Assembly: GCA_964611805.1 (NCBI GenBank)
Contig: CAZTBG010000001.1
Span: 1 to 64,000, forward strand
From: W589 sp964611805
Lineage (GTDB): Bacteria > Chloroflexota > Dehalococcoidia > Dehalococcoidales > Fen-1064
Direction of reading: 5' to 3'
Length of the DNA stretch: 64,000 bases
The stretch's first letter is position 1, and every line of letters starts with the position of its first letter. The position numbers and the translations under genes are program-made. The notes beneath the pieces were generated by a model. It made no database searches. It was given only the letters and a program-made list of their open reading frames with translations, and was not told where the DNA came from. This document shows, piece after piece, positions 40,846 to 48,277 of this stretch.

Positions 40846-41291
40846 CCCGTTGTTATATTCAGGACTTTGTCATAGGTCCGGTCGAAGACATTCCCACCAC
40901 CCACATAGCCGCTTCTGGTCTTCTTGAACCGCTTCTGGACTTCCTCAGGGGTGAACCGGTAGAAGATGAAGTCGCTGGCGACGCCCTCCGGCCTCAGCCG
41001 ACAGTTCGGCCCCAGCACGACAATCAGCTCGTCGAAATCAAACGGCTCGGCCAGGCGTACCGGAGTACCCACCGGGCAGTTGTTGAGCCTGACGGCGACA
41101 CAGGACTTGCCGATTTTGCCGTCGTAGCCGGTGGGCTTTCTTCCCTTCGGTACTTTCAGGCCGTAGACAAGCGTGCAGATGTAGCGGCCAATATCGCCGA
41201 TGTAGTCCCGCGACCTGATAATGCCAAGCTCGCTGAGGCCTTTCTGGGCAGAAAAGAACTTTTTCAGTGAATCGGCCACTTCGCGTTCCAT
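40842..41291 (-). CDS. Conserved protein of unknown function, DUF6998-like
   Basis: A 149-residue soluble protein that I cannot assign. It begins with a helix (LKKFFSAQKGLSELGIIRSRD), followed by YIGDIGRYICTLVYGLKVPK, TGYDGKIGKSCVAVRLNN and a beta region DELIVVLGPNCRLRP. The pattern 'G-D-I-G-x-Y...Y-G-L...G-Y-D' recalls DUF6998, a nuclease-like small domain, but key residues are not certain. It may bind nucleic acid. It is 30 nt from the HIT gene on the same strand and is probably its transcript partner. Confidence 0.6.
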   Translation of the reverse strand: MEREVADSLKKFFSAQKGLSELGIIRSRDYIGDIGRYICTLVYGLKVPKGRKPTGYDGKIGKSCVAVRLNNCPVGTPVRLAEPFDFDELIVVLGPNCRLRPEGVASDFIFYRFTPEEVQKRFKKTRSGYVGGGNVFDRTYDKVLNITTG

Positions 41292-41321
41292 TTCATATAC
41301 CCTACCCCTGCCACTCCTGAT

Positions 41322-41663
41322 CTAACCGAGCACACCGGCCAGCTGGCGGCCCCCGAGGAGATGCATGTGAAGGTGCTGCACCAGCTGTCCCCCCTGCCGA
41401 CCGCAGTTTATCACCACCCGGTACCCGCTCTCCGAGATACCTTCTCTCCGGGCCAGCCGGTTGGCTACGTCTACCATGTGTCCCACCAGCACCGCTTTCT
41501 CTTCCGGGAGGTCGGCCAGGGTGGCAATGTGCTCCCCGGGGATAATAAGCACGTGCACCGGTGCCTGGGGATTAAGGTCACGGAAGGCGACTATCTCTTC
41601 GTCGGTGTAAATAATATCGGCCGGTGTCTCCCCGGCAGCAATCTTGCAGAAAATGCAGTCCAT
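41322..41663 (-). CDS. HIT-family protein (HINT/PKCI-like)
   Basis: A 113-residue histidine-triad nucleotide hydrolase. CIFCKIAAGETPADIIYTDE opens the fold, and GGQLVQHLHMHLLGGRQL contains the H-x-H-x-H-x-x active site. HINT enzymes split AMP-NH2 and acyl-AMP compounds. The Cys pair near the start is typical of the zinc-binding branch. It begins 2 nt after the fumarase beta stop. Confidence 0.92.
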   Translation of the reverse strand: MDCIFCKIAAGETPADIIYTDEEIVAFRDLNPQAPVHVLIIPGEHIATLADLPEEKAVLVGHMVDVANRLARREGISESGYRVVINCGRQGGQLVQHLHMHLLGGRQLAGVLG

Positions 41664-41665
41664 TC

Positions 41666-42229
41666 TTACCTCCCCCGGCGGTACTCGGCCTTGCCCTGCT
41701 CAAACAGGTCACCGCCATGGGCATCGTTAGCCACGATAGCCGGAAAGCCCTCAACGGTCAGTCGTCTGATAGCCTCGGGACCGAGGTCTTCGTAGGCAAC
41801 CACCTCCGCCTGCTTAATTGAGCGTGCTATCAGGGCGGCGGCGCCACCCACAGCGACCAGGTAGACTCCTCTGTATTGTACGAGTGCCTCCCTCACCGCC
41901 TCAGAACGGTTACCTTTACCAATCATGGCACGGAGACCGTAAGCCAGCAGGCGTGGAGTATAGGCGTCCATACGGCTGCTGGTGGTAGGGCCAACCGAGC
42001 CAATAACCTGTCCCGGCCGTGCCGGTGAAGGCCCAGCATAGTAGATAGTCTGCCCTCGCGGGTCGAAGAGTAGCTCCTCACCGCTGTCCAACGACTCGAT
42101 AATCCTTTTGTGAGCGGCGTCACGGGCAGTATAGATGACGCCGGAAATCAGCACCCGCATCCCGGCTGTCAGCTTTTCGATTACATCAGGCTCGATTGGT
42201 GACTTTATGTTAAGTGTGTCTTGCATCAT
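41666..42229 (-). CDS. Fumarate hydratase class I, beta subunit
   Basis: The C-terminal half of a two-subunit, Fe-S fumarase (TtdB/FumA C-terminal type), 187 residues. TAGMRVLISGVIYTARDAAHKRI, YYAGPSPARPGQVIGSVGPTTSSRMD and PAIVANDAHGGDLF follow the family order. The partner alpha subunit lies at 43039-43884, split from it by a HAD gene. Tartrate dehydratase is an alternative, since the two classes are similar. Confidence 0.87.
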   Translation of the reverse strand: MMQDTLNIKSPIEPDVIEKLTAGMRVLISGVIYTARDAAHKRIIESLDSGEELLFDPRGQTIYYAGPSPARPGQVIGSVGPTTSSRMDAYTPRLLAYGLRAMIGKGNRSEAVREALVQYRGVYLVAVGGAAALIARSIKQAEVVAYEDLGPEAIRRLTVEGFPAIVANDAHGGDLFEQGKAEYRRGR

Positions 42230-42297
42230 TACTAACCCGCCTCATCCAGTAAGTCTATATTCAGGCAAATTCTAACAGCATCACTAATCAGGCGCAA

Positions 42298-43011
42298 TCA
42301 GCGGCCACAGAGCGAATCAATCTTCTCCCGGAACTCGTGCCAGCTCCTCACTTCCAGGTATTCACCGTCTATCTCACGCGGTTTGTTTTCTGGATTATAC
42401 CAGACAGGGTACAGGCCGTAATCGATTGCTCCCCTGATATCGTACTCCAGCTTATCCCCGACAAACCAGATATCCTGCGGCTCCAGATTCATCTTCCTGA
42501 CGGCAATCTGGAAAAGACGCTTGTGGGGTTTCCGGAACCCGTAATCAATACTTGATATCAGGAAAGCGAACCGATGGGCCAGGTCATGCTTGGCAAGTTC
42601 TTCCTTAAGGACATCCCCGGTGAAGGACGAGTTGCTGATGATGCCCGTTTTTATCTGGTGCTTGTCCAGCATGTCCAGCACGTCATAAATCCCTTCGGAG
42701 GGTGAATAAATTACAGCGGCATTCCAGAACTCCTGCTCCATTTCCTGATAGCTTATACTGAAAGAAATGCCCAGATGCTCGTACAGTAACCTGTGAAAAC
42801 TCTGGCACCCGACCTCAACCATTGATTCGTCCCGAACCAGCTGAACATCTTCGTTAATCTCATTGGCAATGAGCTGGATTTCTTCAGCGGTCAGTTCAGG
42901 AGTACTCTCAGCGAATTCAAGCAGCCGCTCACCACCAGCCACAAAACTGAGCCATTCCTGGTGCAGGATGGTACCGCCCAAATCAAAGATTATACCAGCG
43001 GGCCTTTTCAT
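42298..43011 (-). CDS. HAD-superfamily hydrolase
   Basis: A 237-residue haloacid-dehalogenase-fold protein. Motif I is IIFDLGGTIL (catalytic Asp; the second Asp of DxD is Gly), motif II lies around ISNSSFTG, motif III at GFRKPHKRLFQ, and motif IV at IWFVGDKLEYDIRGAIDYG. The cap is helical (type C1). Phosphatase or phosphoglycolate-type activity is likely. It lies between the two fumarase subunit genes on the same strand, though nothing in the sequence links it to them. Confidence 0.82.
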   Translation of the reverse strand: MKRPAGIIFDLGGTILHQEWLSFVAGGERLLEFAESTPELTAEEIQLIANEINEDVQLVRDESMVEVGCQSFHRLLYEHLGISFSISYQEMEQEFWNAAVIYSPSEGIYDVLDMLDKHQIKTGIISNSSFTGDVLKEELAKHDLAHRFAFLISSIDYGFRKPHKRLFQIAVRKMNLEPQDIWFVGDKLEYDIRGAIDYGLYPVWYNPENKPREIDGEYLEVRSWHEFREKIDSLCGR

Positions 43012-43038
43012 TCTCCCCCCATGTCGAATTGGAATAGC

Positions 43039-43884
43039 CTACAAAACGGCTTCCCGGTGACGGGCACTGTGGCACTGGAAATTTATCGCGAGCGGCAGAC
43101 TGGCAATGTGGGCCGGCATCACTTCGGCATGGACAGCCAGGGCAGTCGTCCGGCCGCCAAGACCCATCGGCCCGATACCCAGGTCATTAACGCGTTCCAA
43201 AATTTCTCGCTCAAGCTCAGCAATCTCCGGGTCGGGGCTCGACTGTCCTAGCGGGCGAAGTAGCGACTTCTTGGCAAGCAACATTGTCATCTCGGCAGTG
43301 CCACCGATTCCCAGTCCAATAATTAAAGGTGGACAGGGCATGCCCCCCGCCTCGTCAACGGCCGTGACCACCGTCTCGATGATGCCATCCCTGCCCTGGG
43401 CTGGTTTGAGCATAGCCAGTCGGCTCATATTCTCAGCCCCGCCACCCTTCGACATAACCGTAATCCTGAGCCGGTCACCGGGCACTATTTCGGTATGGAG
43501 CACTACCGGGGTATTGTCGCCGGTGTTTATCCGAGCAGAGAAAGGCTGCCGGACCATGGATTTTCGCAGGTAGCCCTGAGTGTAGCCCTGTCTCACTCCT
43601 TCCTCAACGGCCGCATACAGTTCGCCTCCGACAATCTGAACGCCCTGTCCGACCTCAAGAAAAACAACTGCGGCTCCACAGTCCTGACAGAGCGGAAAGA
43701 GGCCTTCTCGTGCAATCTGTGCGTTCTCAAGCAACTCCCCGAGGACGGCACGGCCCAATGGCGACTCCTCGATCTGCTCCGCCTGTTTTAAGGCAGCCAG
43801 AACATCATCGCCCAGTTCATAATTGGCCTCCTGGCAGAGTCGGGCAACCGCTTCGGTGATTTTACTGGCTTCTATTTCTCTCAT
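43039..43884 (-). CDS. Fumarate hydratase class I, alpha subunit
   Basis: The Fe-S subunit of a two-subunit fumarase, 281 residues. FPLCQDCGAAVVFLEVG, RINTGDNTPVVLHTEIV, MPCPPLIIGLGIGGTAEMT and LGGRTTALAVHAEV are all conserved; the Cys in QDCG, in GGMPCPP and near the C-terminus (INFQCHSARH) are the expected cluster ligands. Reaction: fumarate plus water to malate. A tartrate dehydratase remains possible. It begins the fum-HAD-fum-HIT run on this strand. Confidence 0.88.
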   Translation of the reverse strand: MREIEASKITEAVARLCQEANYELGDDVLAALKQAEQIEESPLGRAVLGELLENAQIAREGLFPLCQDCGAAVVFLEVGQGVQIVGGELYAAVEEGVRQGYTQGYLRKSMVRQPFSARINTGDNTPVVLHTEIVPGDRLRITVMSKGGGAENMSRLAMLKPAQGRDGIIETVVTAVDEAGGMPCPPLIIGLGIGGTAEMTMLLAKKSLLRPLGQSSPDPEIAELEREILERVNDLGIGPMGLGGRTTALAVHAEVMPAHIASLPLAINFQCHSARHREAVL

Positions 43885-43897
43885 CTTTAAATAAGGG

Positions 43898-43986
43898 AAC
43901 CCTCCCCCTCGGTCGCCCTCCCTTTGTCAAGGGAGGGCGAAGATTATCCTTTATAGGGGCTGCACCCCTCCAAGACTCCCGCTTTA
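43898..43986. repeat. Dispersed intergenic repeat, family A copy 6
   Basis: CCTCCCCCTCGGTCGCCCTC, CCCTTTG-TCA-AGGGAGGG, a spacer, TATAGGGGC-TGC-ACCCCTC and AAGACTCCC. This is the most diverged copy. It lies just upstream of the fumarase alpha start. Confidence 0.65.
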
Positions 43987-44025
43987 TTATTTCGCTAAGA
44001 GCAAACTGAGATATCCTCGCGCCGT

Positions 44026-44050
44026 TGCTCAGTTGCGCAATTACGTAATA
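44026..44050. repeat. Palindromic repeat D1 (partition-like element)
   Basis: TGCTCAGTTGCGCAATTACG then TAATA. The reverse strand reads CGTAATTGCGCAACT, which contains the shared core AATTGCGCA. It lies immediately after the stop of the hydrolase gene at 44057. Confidence 0.65.
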
Positions 44051-44056
44051 AAGAAC

Positions 44057-44986
44057 CTATTGTTCCAGTGCCTCAATTCTCCTTTGTAGCCACGCTGAGA
44101 CTATCTCCAGGATACGCCTATCAACTGGCTGCCGTGTCTGCTTTTTATAAGTCGATATGGTAGGCTCACCCTCCTCAACCCTGAGGATATGGGTGACATT
44201 CGGTAGTTCATGAGATTCGAAATCCCCTTTTATCAGCTCTCCCATTCGTATCAGGTCAGCCGGGTCAACCTGTATATCCTTCGACCCTGTTATCGCCAGC
44301 ACAGGCACATTTATTTTGGCTAAATCTGGACCCGGGTCATACTCCAGAAATTCTCGCATCCATTTTGCGTTTATCTTTGCAATAAGCTGTACGCGATACC
44401 AGTCCTTTGAAGAACGCCTTATTTTGTCGATTTGCTTCTGTTGAGATTTCAGCACGTTGATTCGGAATAACTTGATAATCCATTTGTTGAGGCCTCTCAA
44501 TCCCTTCACCACCTGCTCAGCCTGCCATTTCAGTGTCTCCTCACCCCGCTTGGCGGCACCGGCAATCAGTATCACTCCAGCGACATCAGCACCTTCACCT
44601 GCCAGCCTGATAGAAATCATTGCCCCTTCGCTGTGTCCCAGCAGAAACACCAATCCAGATTTAACCGCTACATGAGCCTTGAGCTGACCCAAAATAGCCA
44701 ATGCATCAGTCGCATTGTCGTAGAAACCGGTCGCCCAATAGTTGCCCTCACTAGCGCCAACACCCCTCTTGTCATACCTGAGCGTAGCAATACCCTGTCT
44801 AGCTAGATATTCGGCAATCTCTCGGAAGGCATTTATGGCCAGTTTCTTGTGATTCTCGTTCCTGTCAACTTGTCCTGAACCGGGTATCAAGAGAACCGCT
44901 GGGAAAGGCCCCCCTGAATCAGGCATTGCCAGTGTGGCCGAAAGAGTGAGTGTTTCAGAGACTAACTTGACGTCTTCTTCTACCAC
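44057..44986 (-). CDS. Alpha/beta hydrolase (serine aminopeptidase-like)
   Basis: A 309-residue alpha/beta hydrolase. PFPAVLLIPGSGQVDRNENH holds the oxyanion-hole strand, GIATLRYDKRGVGASEGNYW follows, and the nucleophile elbow is LVFLLGHSEGAMISI (G-H-S-E-G). DIQVDPADLI and the His in VTHILRVE complete a Ser-Asp-His triad. The region recalls the esterase/S33 peptidase type. GTG 44986 is the start, with no strong ribosome binding site. Substrate unknown. D repeats lie on both sides. Confidence 0.85.
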   Translation of the reverse strand: MVEEDVKLVSETLTLSATLAMPDSGGPFPAVLLIPGSGQVDRNENHKKLAINAFREIAEYLARQGIATLRYDKRGVGASEGNYWATGFYDNATDALAILGQLKAHVAVKSGLVFLLGHSEGAMISIRLAGEGADVAGVILIAGAAKRGEETLKWQAEQVVKGLRGLNKWIIKLFRINVLKSQQKQIDKIRRSSKDWYRVQLIAKINAKWMREFLEYDPGPDLAKINVPVLAITGSKDIQVDPADLIRMGELIKGDFESHELPNVTHILRVEEGEPTISTYKKQTRQPVDRRILEIVSAWLQRRIEALEQ

Positions 44987-45066
44987 TAGAGACCTTTCTG
45001 GTTGCTAGATTTCTATTACAGCAAGGGGAGAGGAAATTACTAGGCCAGCTAACATATTTACCCTAA

Positions 45067-45098
45067 TGCTCAATTGCGCAACTACGTATTTACTCATA
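45067..45098. repeat. Palindromic repeat D2 (partition-like element)
   Basis: TGCTCAATTGCGCAACTACG then TATTTACTCATA. It matches D1 and D5 closely (AATTGCGCA, TACGT, TACTCA) and lies in the intergenic gap between the hydrolase and the Ldh_2 gene. Confidence 0.65.
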
Positions 45099-45180
45099 GG
45101 TCCGAAAAGCGCAGACCCAGTCCAGTCTCATCACCCCTATCAGCTCCAGCACCGCATGAGAGCCATCCCAAGAATGAGCA

Positions 45181-46293
45181 TTATAAAAACGGGAAGTCAT
45201 ATCCGGTAAGTCCTAGTTCCTCAACCAGTTGTCTAATGTCGTTTTGCACAGATTCATTGACCGGGACTCCCTTATCCTTTCGGTCCAACCATGCCAGATA
45301 TTCCTTCTCACCAGCGGTGTAGATTCGCTCGCAACCAGGGGCTTTCTTTGACTCACGGATTGTCCTCAGGATTTCCCCGGTGGTCTTCTTAAATGTCTCC
45401 AACTCCGTGAATTCGGCAATGTTAATGGCTATGAAGAAATGCCCCAAGTGGTAAGGTTGACGTTTGCCATCACGGTCGAAGCCCGACAGTCCCTTTAAAA
45501 AAGCGCCTGACTGGAGTGCTGCAGAGAGGATTTCGACAATAGTTGCGTAACCATAGCCTTTGTAACCAGCGAGACTTTCTCCAATACCACCCAAAGGCGT
45601 CAGCGCAGCGGTACCTTTAACCAGGTCGACGAGTACTTGATGGGAGTCTGTTTTAGGCTTACCATCCTCCCCTATTACCCATCCTTCGGGCAGCTCCTTG
45701 CCAACCCGGGCATAGACTTCGATTTTACCCCTCTGGGTGATTGATGTGGCGCAATCCAGCACAAAAGGAAACTCCTCATCAGTTGGTATGCCAAAGGTAA
45801 GCGGATTGGTACCCAGCATATTTTCGACCCCGAATGTTGGAGCTATGGAGGGTCGAGCATTGGAACCAGTAATGCCTATCATGCCGGCCTCGATAGCCAT
45901 CAGAGCATAATAGCCAGCGATACCGTAGTGAGTAGAGTTGCGAACGGTGACCATCCCCAAGCCATATTCCCTCGCCTTCTCTATAGCCATTGTCATGGCT
46001 CTTTTTGAAATAACATGTCCCATGCCGTCATGACCATCTATCACTGCCGTAGTACGCCCTTCCCGGACAATTTCGAAATTGGTAATCGGATTTTGAATGC
46101 CTATCTTTATACGGTCATAGTAGATGGGCTTCAAACGACTGATGCCGTGGGAGTCTATACCCCTTTTATCTGAAGTAATCAACACTTCCGCGCAGATTCT
46201 AGCATCTTGTTCAGGGACCCCAACGCCTTTAAAAACATCCACCATAAAATTTTCCATGGTGTCAAAACTAATCCAGCAAATTTGATCACTCAT
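45181..46293 (-). CDS. Malate/L-lactate/ureidoglycolate dehydrogenase (Ldh_2 family)
   Basis: A 370-residue NAD(P)-dependent 2-hydroxy-acid dehydrogenase of the Ldh_2 fold, unrelated to classical LDH/MDH. DKRGIDSHGISRLKPIYYDR has the family Asp-Ser-His loop, RNSTHYGIAGYYALMA is the second conserved motif, and NMLGTNPLTFGIPTDEEFPFVLDCATS the third. Malate, lactate or ureidoglycolate could be the substrate. ATG 46293. The gene stands alone with repeats D2 and D3 in the flanking gaps. Confidence 0.9.
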   Translation of the reverse strand: MSDQICWISFDTMENFMVDVFKGVGVPEQDARICAEVLITSDKRGIDSHGISRLKPIYYDRIKIGIQNPITNFEIVREGRTTAVIDGHDGMGHVISKRAMTMAIEKAREYGLGMVTVRNSTHYGIAGYYALMAIEAGMIGITGSNARPSIAPTFGVENMLGTNPLTFGIPTDEEFPFVLDCATSITQRGKIEVYARVGKELPEGWVIGEDGKPKTDSHQVLVDLVKGTAALTPLGGIGESLAGYKGYGYATIVEILSAALQSGAFLKGLSGFDRDGKRQPYHLGHFFIAINIAEFTELETFKKTTGEILRTIRESKKAPGCERIYTAGEKEYLAWLDRKDKGVPVNESVQNDIRQLVEELGLTGYDFPFL

Positions 46294-46458
46294 CGCAAAA
46301 CCCCATCCGAATTCGTTATGAACGTTTCAATTCTACTGCTTTTACCGGAGTTCAGCAATACCCTAATGGGCAGGAGGCACCGGACACCAGTGCAATTACC
46401 ACATCCTGATAATAGGGGAAAGCGTGACGGCGCGACCTGGCATGAGTATTTCCTCATT

Positions 46459-46484
46459 AGCGCATCTACGCAATTACGCATATA
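46459..46484. repeat. Palindromic repeat D3 (partition-like element)
   Basis: AGCGCATCTACGCAATTACG then CATATA; the reverse strand reads TGCGTAATTGCGTAGATGCG. The core AATTGCGTA is shared. It lies in the gap between the divergent Ldh_2 and fur genes. Confidence 0.6.
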
Positions 46485-46551
46485 ATACTTTACGGACAAC
46501 GGTTCTCCAAGCAACGTCTGCTTGACATTTCCATCTTATCTATACTAGAGT

Positions 46552-46576
46552 GTAATTGATAATATTTTTCAATTAC
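46552..46576 (+). promoter_or_regulatory. Inverted-repeat operator upstream of the Fur-family gene
   Basis: GTAATTGA (46552-46559) and TCAATTAC (46569-46576) are perfect 8-bp arms around an AT-rich 9-nt spacer, 9 bp before the ATG. TTGACA (46522) and TATACT (46541) lie just upstream but only 13 nt apart, so the exact promoter is unclear. Fur-family genes are commonly autoregulated at such AT-rich palindromes. Confidence 0.6.
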
Positions 46577-46584
46577 CATAAGAG

Positions 46585-47043
46585 ATGAGACCTTCGGTTA
46601 AAGGCATCTACATCACCCTCAGGCGGCACGGTTACAAGCTTACCCCGCAGCGGCGTGCCGTGGTTCTCGCCATCACCTCCAGCCAGGACCACCTCACTCC
46701 GGCGGCCATATTTAAGAAGGTCAAACAGTCCTACCCTGGCATTGGGCTGGTGACCGTCTACCGAACCCTCAAGCTACTGGCAGAACTGAACCTAATCTGT
46801 GAACTGCACACCGGTGACAACTGTCCCAGCTACATTGCAGGAACGTCACAACACCACCACCACCTCGTCTGCTCCGGCTGCGGAAAGGTTGTTGACTTTG
46901 CCAGCCCCCGCCTCATTGAGCACGATGTCGCTGAACTCGAAGGAAGGCTCAGCCGTGAGAGCGGTTTCCGCATAGACGACCACCTGCTCGAATTCACCGG
47001 TCTCTGTAAGCTCTGCCAGAAAGCTCAGGCGTCATCGGTATAA
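46585..47043 (+). CDS. Fur-family transcriptional regulator
   Basis: A 152-residue metal- or peroxide-responsive repressor. The N-terminal winged helix reads YKLTPQRRAVVLAITSSQDHLTPAAIF, with GLVTVYRTLKLLAELNLI as recognition helix. The metal-binding region HHHHLVCSGCGKVVDF holds a His run and C-x2-C, and CKLCQKAQ the second C-x2-C for structural zinc. Fur, Zur and PerR types cannot be told apart safely. Its start lies 9 bp after the inverted-repeat operator. A membrane protein gene follows 9 nt later, probably in the same operon and possibly a metal carrier. Confidence 0.9.
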   Translation: MRPSVKGIYITLRRHGYKLTPQRRAVVLAITSSQDHLTPAAIFKKVKQSYPGIGLVTVYRTLKLLAELNLICELHTGDNCPSYIAGTSQHHHHLVCSGCGKVVDFASPRLIEHDVAELEGRLSRESGFRIDDHLLEFTGLCKLCQKAQASSV

Positions 47044-47052
47044 GCAAGAGAG

Positions 47053-47676
47053 ATGTTCAAGCGCATTGTCACTGAACTAAGACACCACATTCCCTTCACC
47101 GGTCTTGGCGCAATTACCGGCATTATAGGTGCCGTTATTATCGTGGCAATCGGGGCACTTCCTTCAGTGAGTCAAGCTTCAGAGACGGTTTTTTACGTGC
47201 TGCATCCGCTCCACGTGGTACTCAGCGCCGCTGTTACCACCGCCATGTACCGCAAATATACACACGGGCAGCTCTTTCCAGCAATTCTGGTGGGCTACTT
47301 TGGTTCAGTTGGCATAGCCACCCTGAGCGACTCGGTGGTCCCCTACATCGGGGAACTGCTCCTCAACCTCCCTCACGCCGAAGCCCACATCGGCTTCATC
47401 GAGGAGTGGCAGATAGTGAACCCGGCGGCGTTTCTCGGTATCGCTATCGGTTTTTGGAGGTCCAACACCAAATTCCCGCATGCCGGACACGTACTCGTCA
47501 GCACCTGGGCATCGCTTTTTCACATCATAATGGCACTCGGTGAAACGGTGGCATGGATTCAGTTCCTGCCCATCTTCATCTTCCTCTTCCTGGCCGTGTG
47601 GCTGCCGTGCTGCCTGAGCGACATAGTCTTCCCGCTGTTGTTTACAAAGGGGAATGTACCCATCGAAGAAGGCTAA
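47053..47676 (+). CDS. Polytopic membrane protein, possible metal-related, downstream of fur
   Basis: A 207-residue membrane protein with about five hydrophobic segments, no family recognised. Several His and acidic residues lie in or near membrane segments: HPLHVVLSAAVTTAMY, NLPHAEAHIGFIEEW and FPHAGHVLVSTWASLFHIIMALGE. Such residues could bind a metal. The gene is 9 nt from a Fur-family regulator and shares its control, so metal transport or metal-dependent function is a reasonable guess. A 262-nt gap with no gene follows. Confidence 0.7.
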   Translation: MFKRIVTELRHHIPFTGLGAITGIIGAVIIVAIGALPSVSQASETVFYVLHPLHVVLSAAVTTAMYRKYTHGQLFPAILVGYFGSVGIATLSDSVVPYIGELLLNLPHAEAHIGFIEEWQIVNPAAFLGIAIGFWRSNTKFPHAGHVLVSTWASLFHIIMALGETVAWIQFLPIFIFLFLAVWLPCCLSDIVFPLLFTKGNVPIEEG

Positions 47677-47928
47677 ATGCCCACTCGAGACCAGGTAGAT
47701 ACTACGCAGGCCGCACTGTAGAGATGCCAATTATTGATTGGGCAGTAGGAAGAGATTCCTGGTAAACAAAAGGGCGTTAAAAATCGATTCTGAGCGTTCT
47801 CAGGGGTATTGAATAAACAAACCCGGCCAACAATATCCGCCATTCGACTCGTTTTTCACTTCGCGCAGTATCCCGCCAGGAAACCGGAGCAGAGGCTTGA
47901 ATTACTACCATCCGGTTAGTGTGTATCA

Positions 47929-47966
47929 GCGTATTTACTTATTTACGCAATTGCGTAATTACTCTA
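47929..47966. repeat. Palindromic repeat D4 (partition-like element), inside the 3' end of the RHH-like gene
   Basis: GCGTATTTACTTATTTACGC then AATTGCGTAATTACTCTA. The inner TTACGCAATTGCGTAA is a perfect 16-bp palindrome. On the minus strand it encodes the last residues of the adjacent gene (VITQLRK and stop). Confidence 0.65.
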
Positions 47967-48277
47967 TTAAGGAGTTCCTCATCGGTCTTGACACCCCGCA
48001 CATCCAGTCCGCTGGTCCGGAAAGCCTTGACCATTGCCTCGATAAGCTTGGTCTTGCTCAGTTTCTTGCCACCACTGAACTTGGCTGTGGATGCCAGAGA
48101 CTCCAGGTATGCGTCCTCACCACGGTTAAGGAAGACGGAGAGCTTGATTCGGTTTGTCTCCGGCTCCGGGACCGTCTCTTCCCTTTCCGGTGGAGTCCGT
48201 GCCGGCCGTTCCGAGCCAGTGAGACGGTCCAATGCACCCCCATATGCAAGCTCCTCAGTAATGCGAACTCTCTTCAT
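47939..48277 (-). CDS. Ribbon-helix-helix-like ParA partner (centromere-binding candidate)
   Basis: A 112-residue basic protein. A flexible, charged N-terminal stretch (residues about 1-42, with SERPARTPPEREE) is followed by a compact domain NRIKLSVFLNRGEDAYLESL, then LSKTKLIEAMVKAFRTSGL. One beta strand plus two helices is the ribbon-helix-helix order of ParG/ParR/Omega-type DNA-binding proteins. It overlaps parA by 4 nt (ATGA), in the parA-then-partner order of plasmid type Ib systems. It should bind the local D repeats, one of which overlaps its own last codons. The family was not confirmed by search. Confidence 0.7.
   Translation of the reverse strand: MKRVRITEELAYGGALDRLTGSERPARTPPEREETVPEPETNRIKLSVFLNRGEDAYLESLASTAKFSGGKKLSKTKLIEAMVKAFRTSGLDVRGVKTDEELLNRVITQLRK

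Noticed and set aside
46522..46546. TTGACA and TATACT as a promoter for the Fur-family gene
   Set aside because: The spacing is only 13 nt, too short for a sigma-70 promoter, so I did not list it as a promoter.
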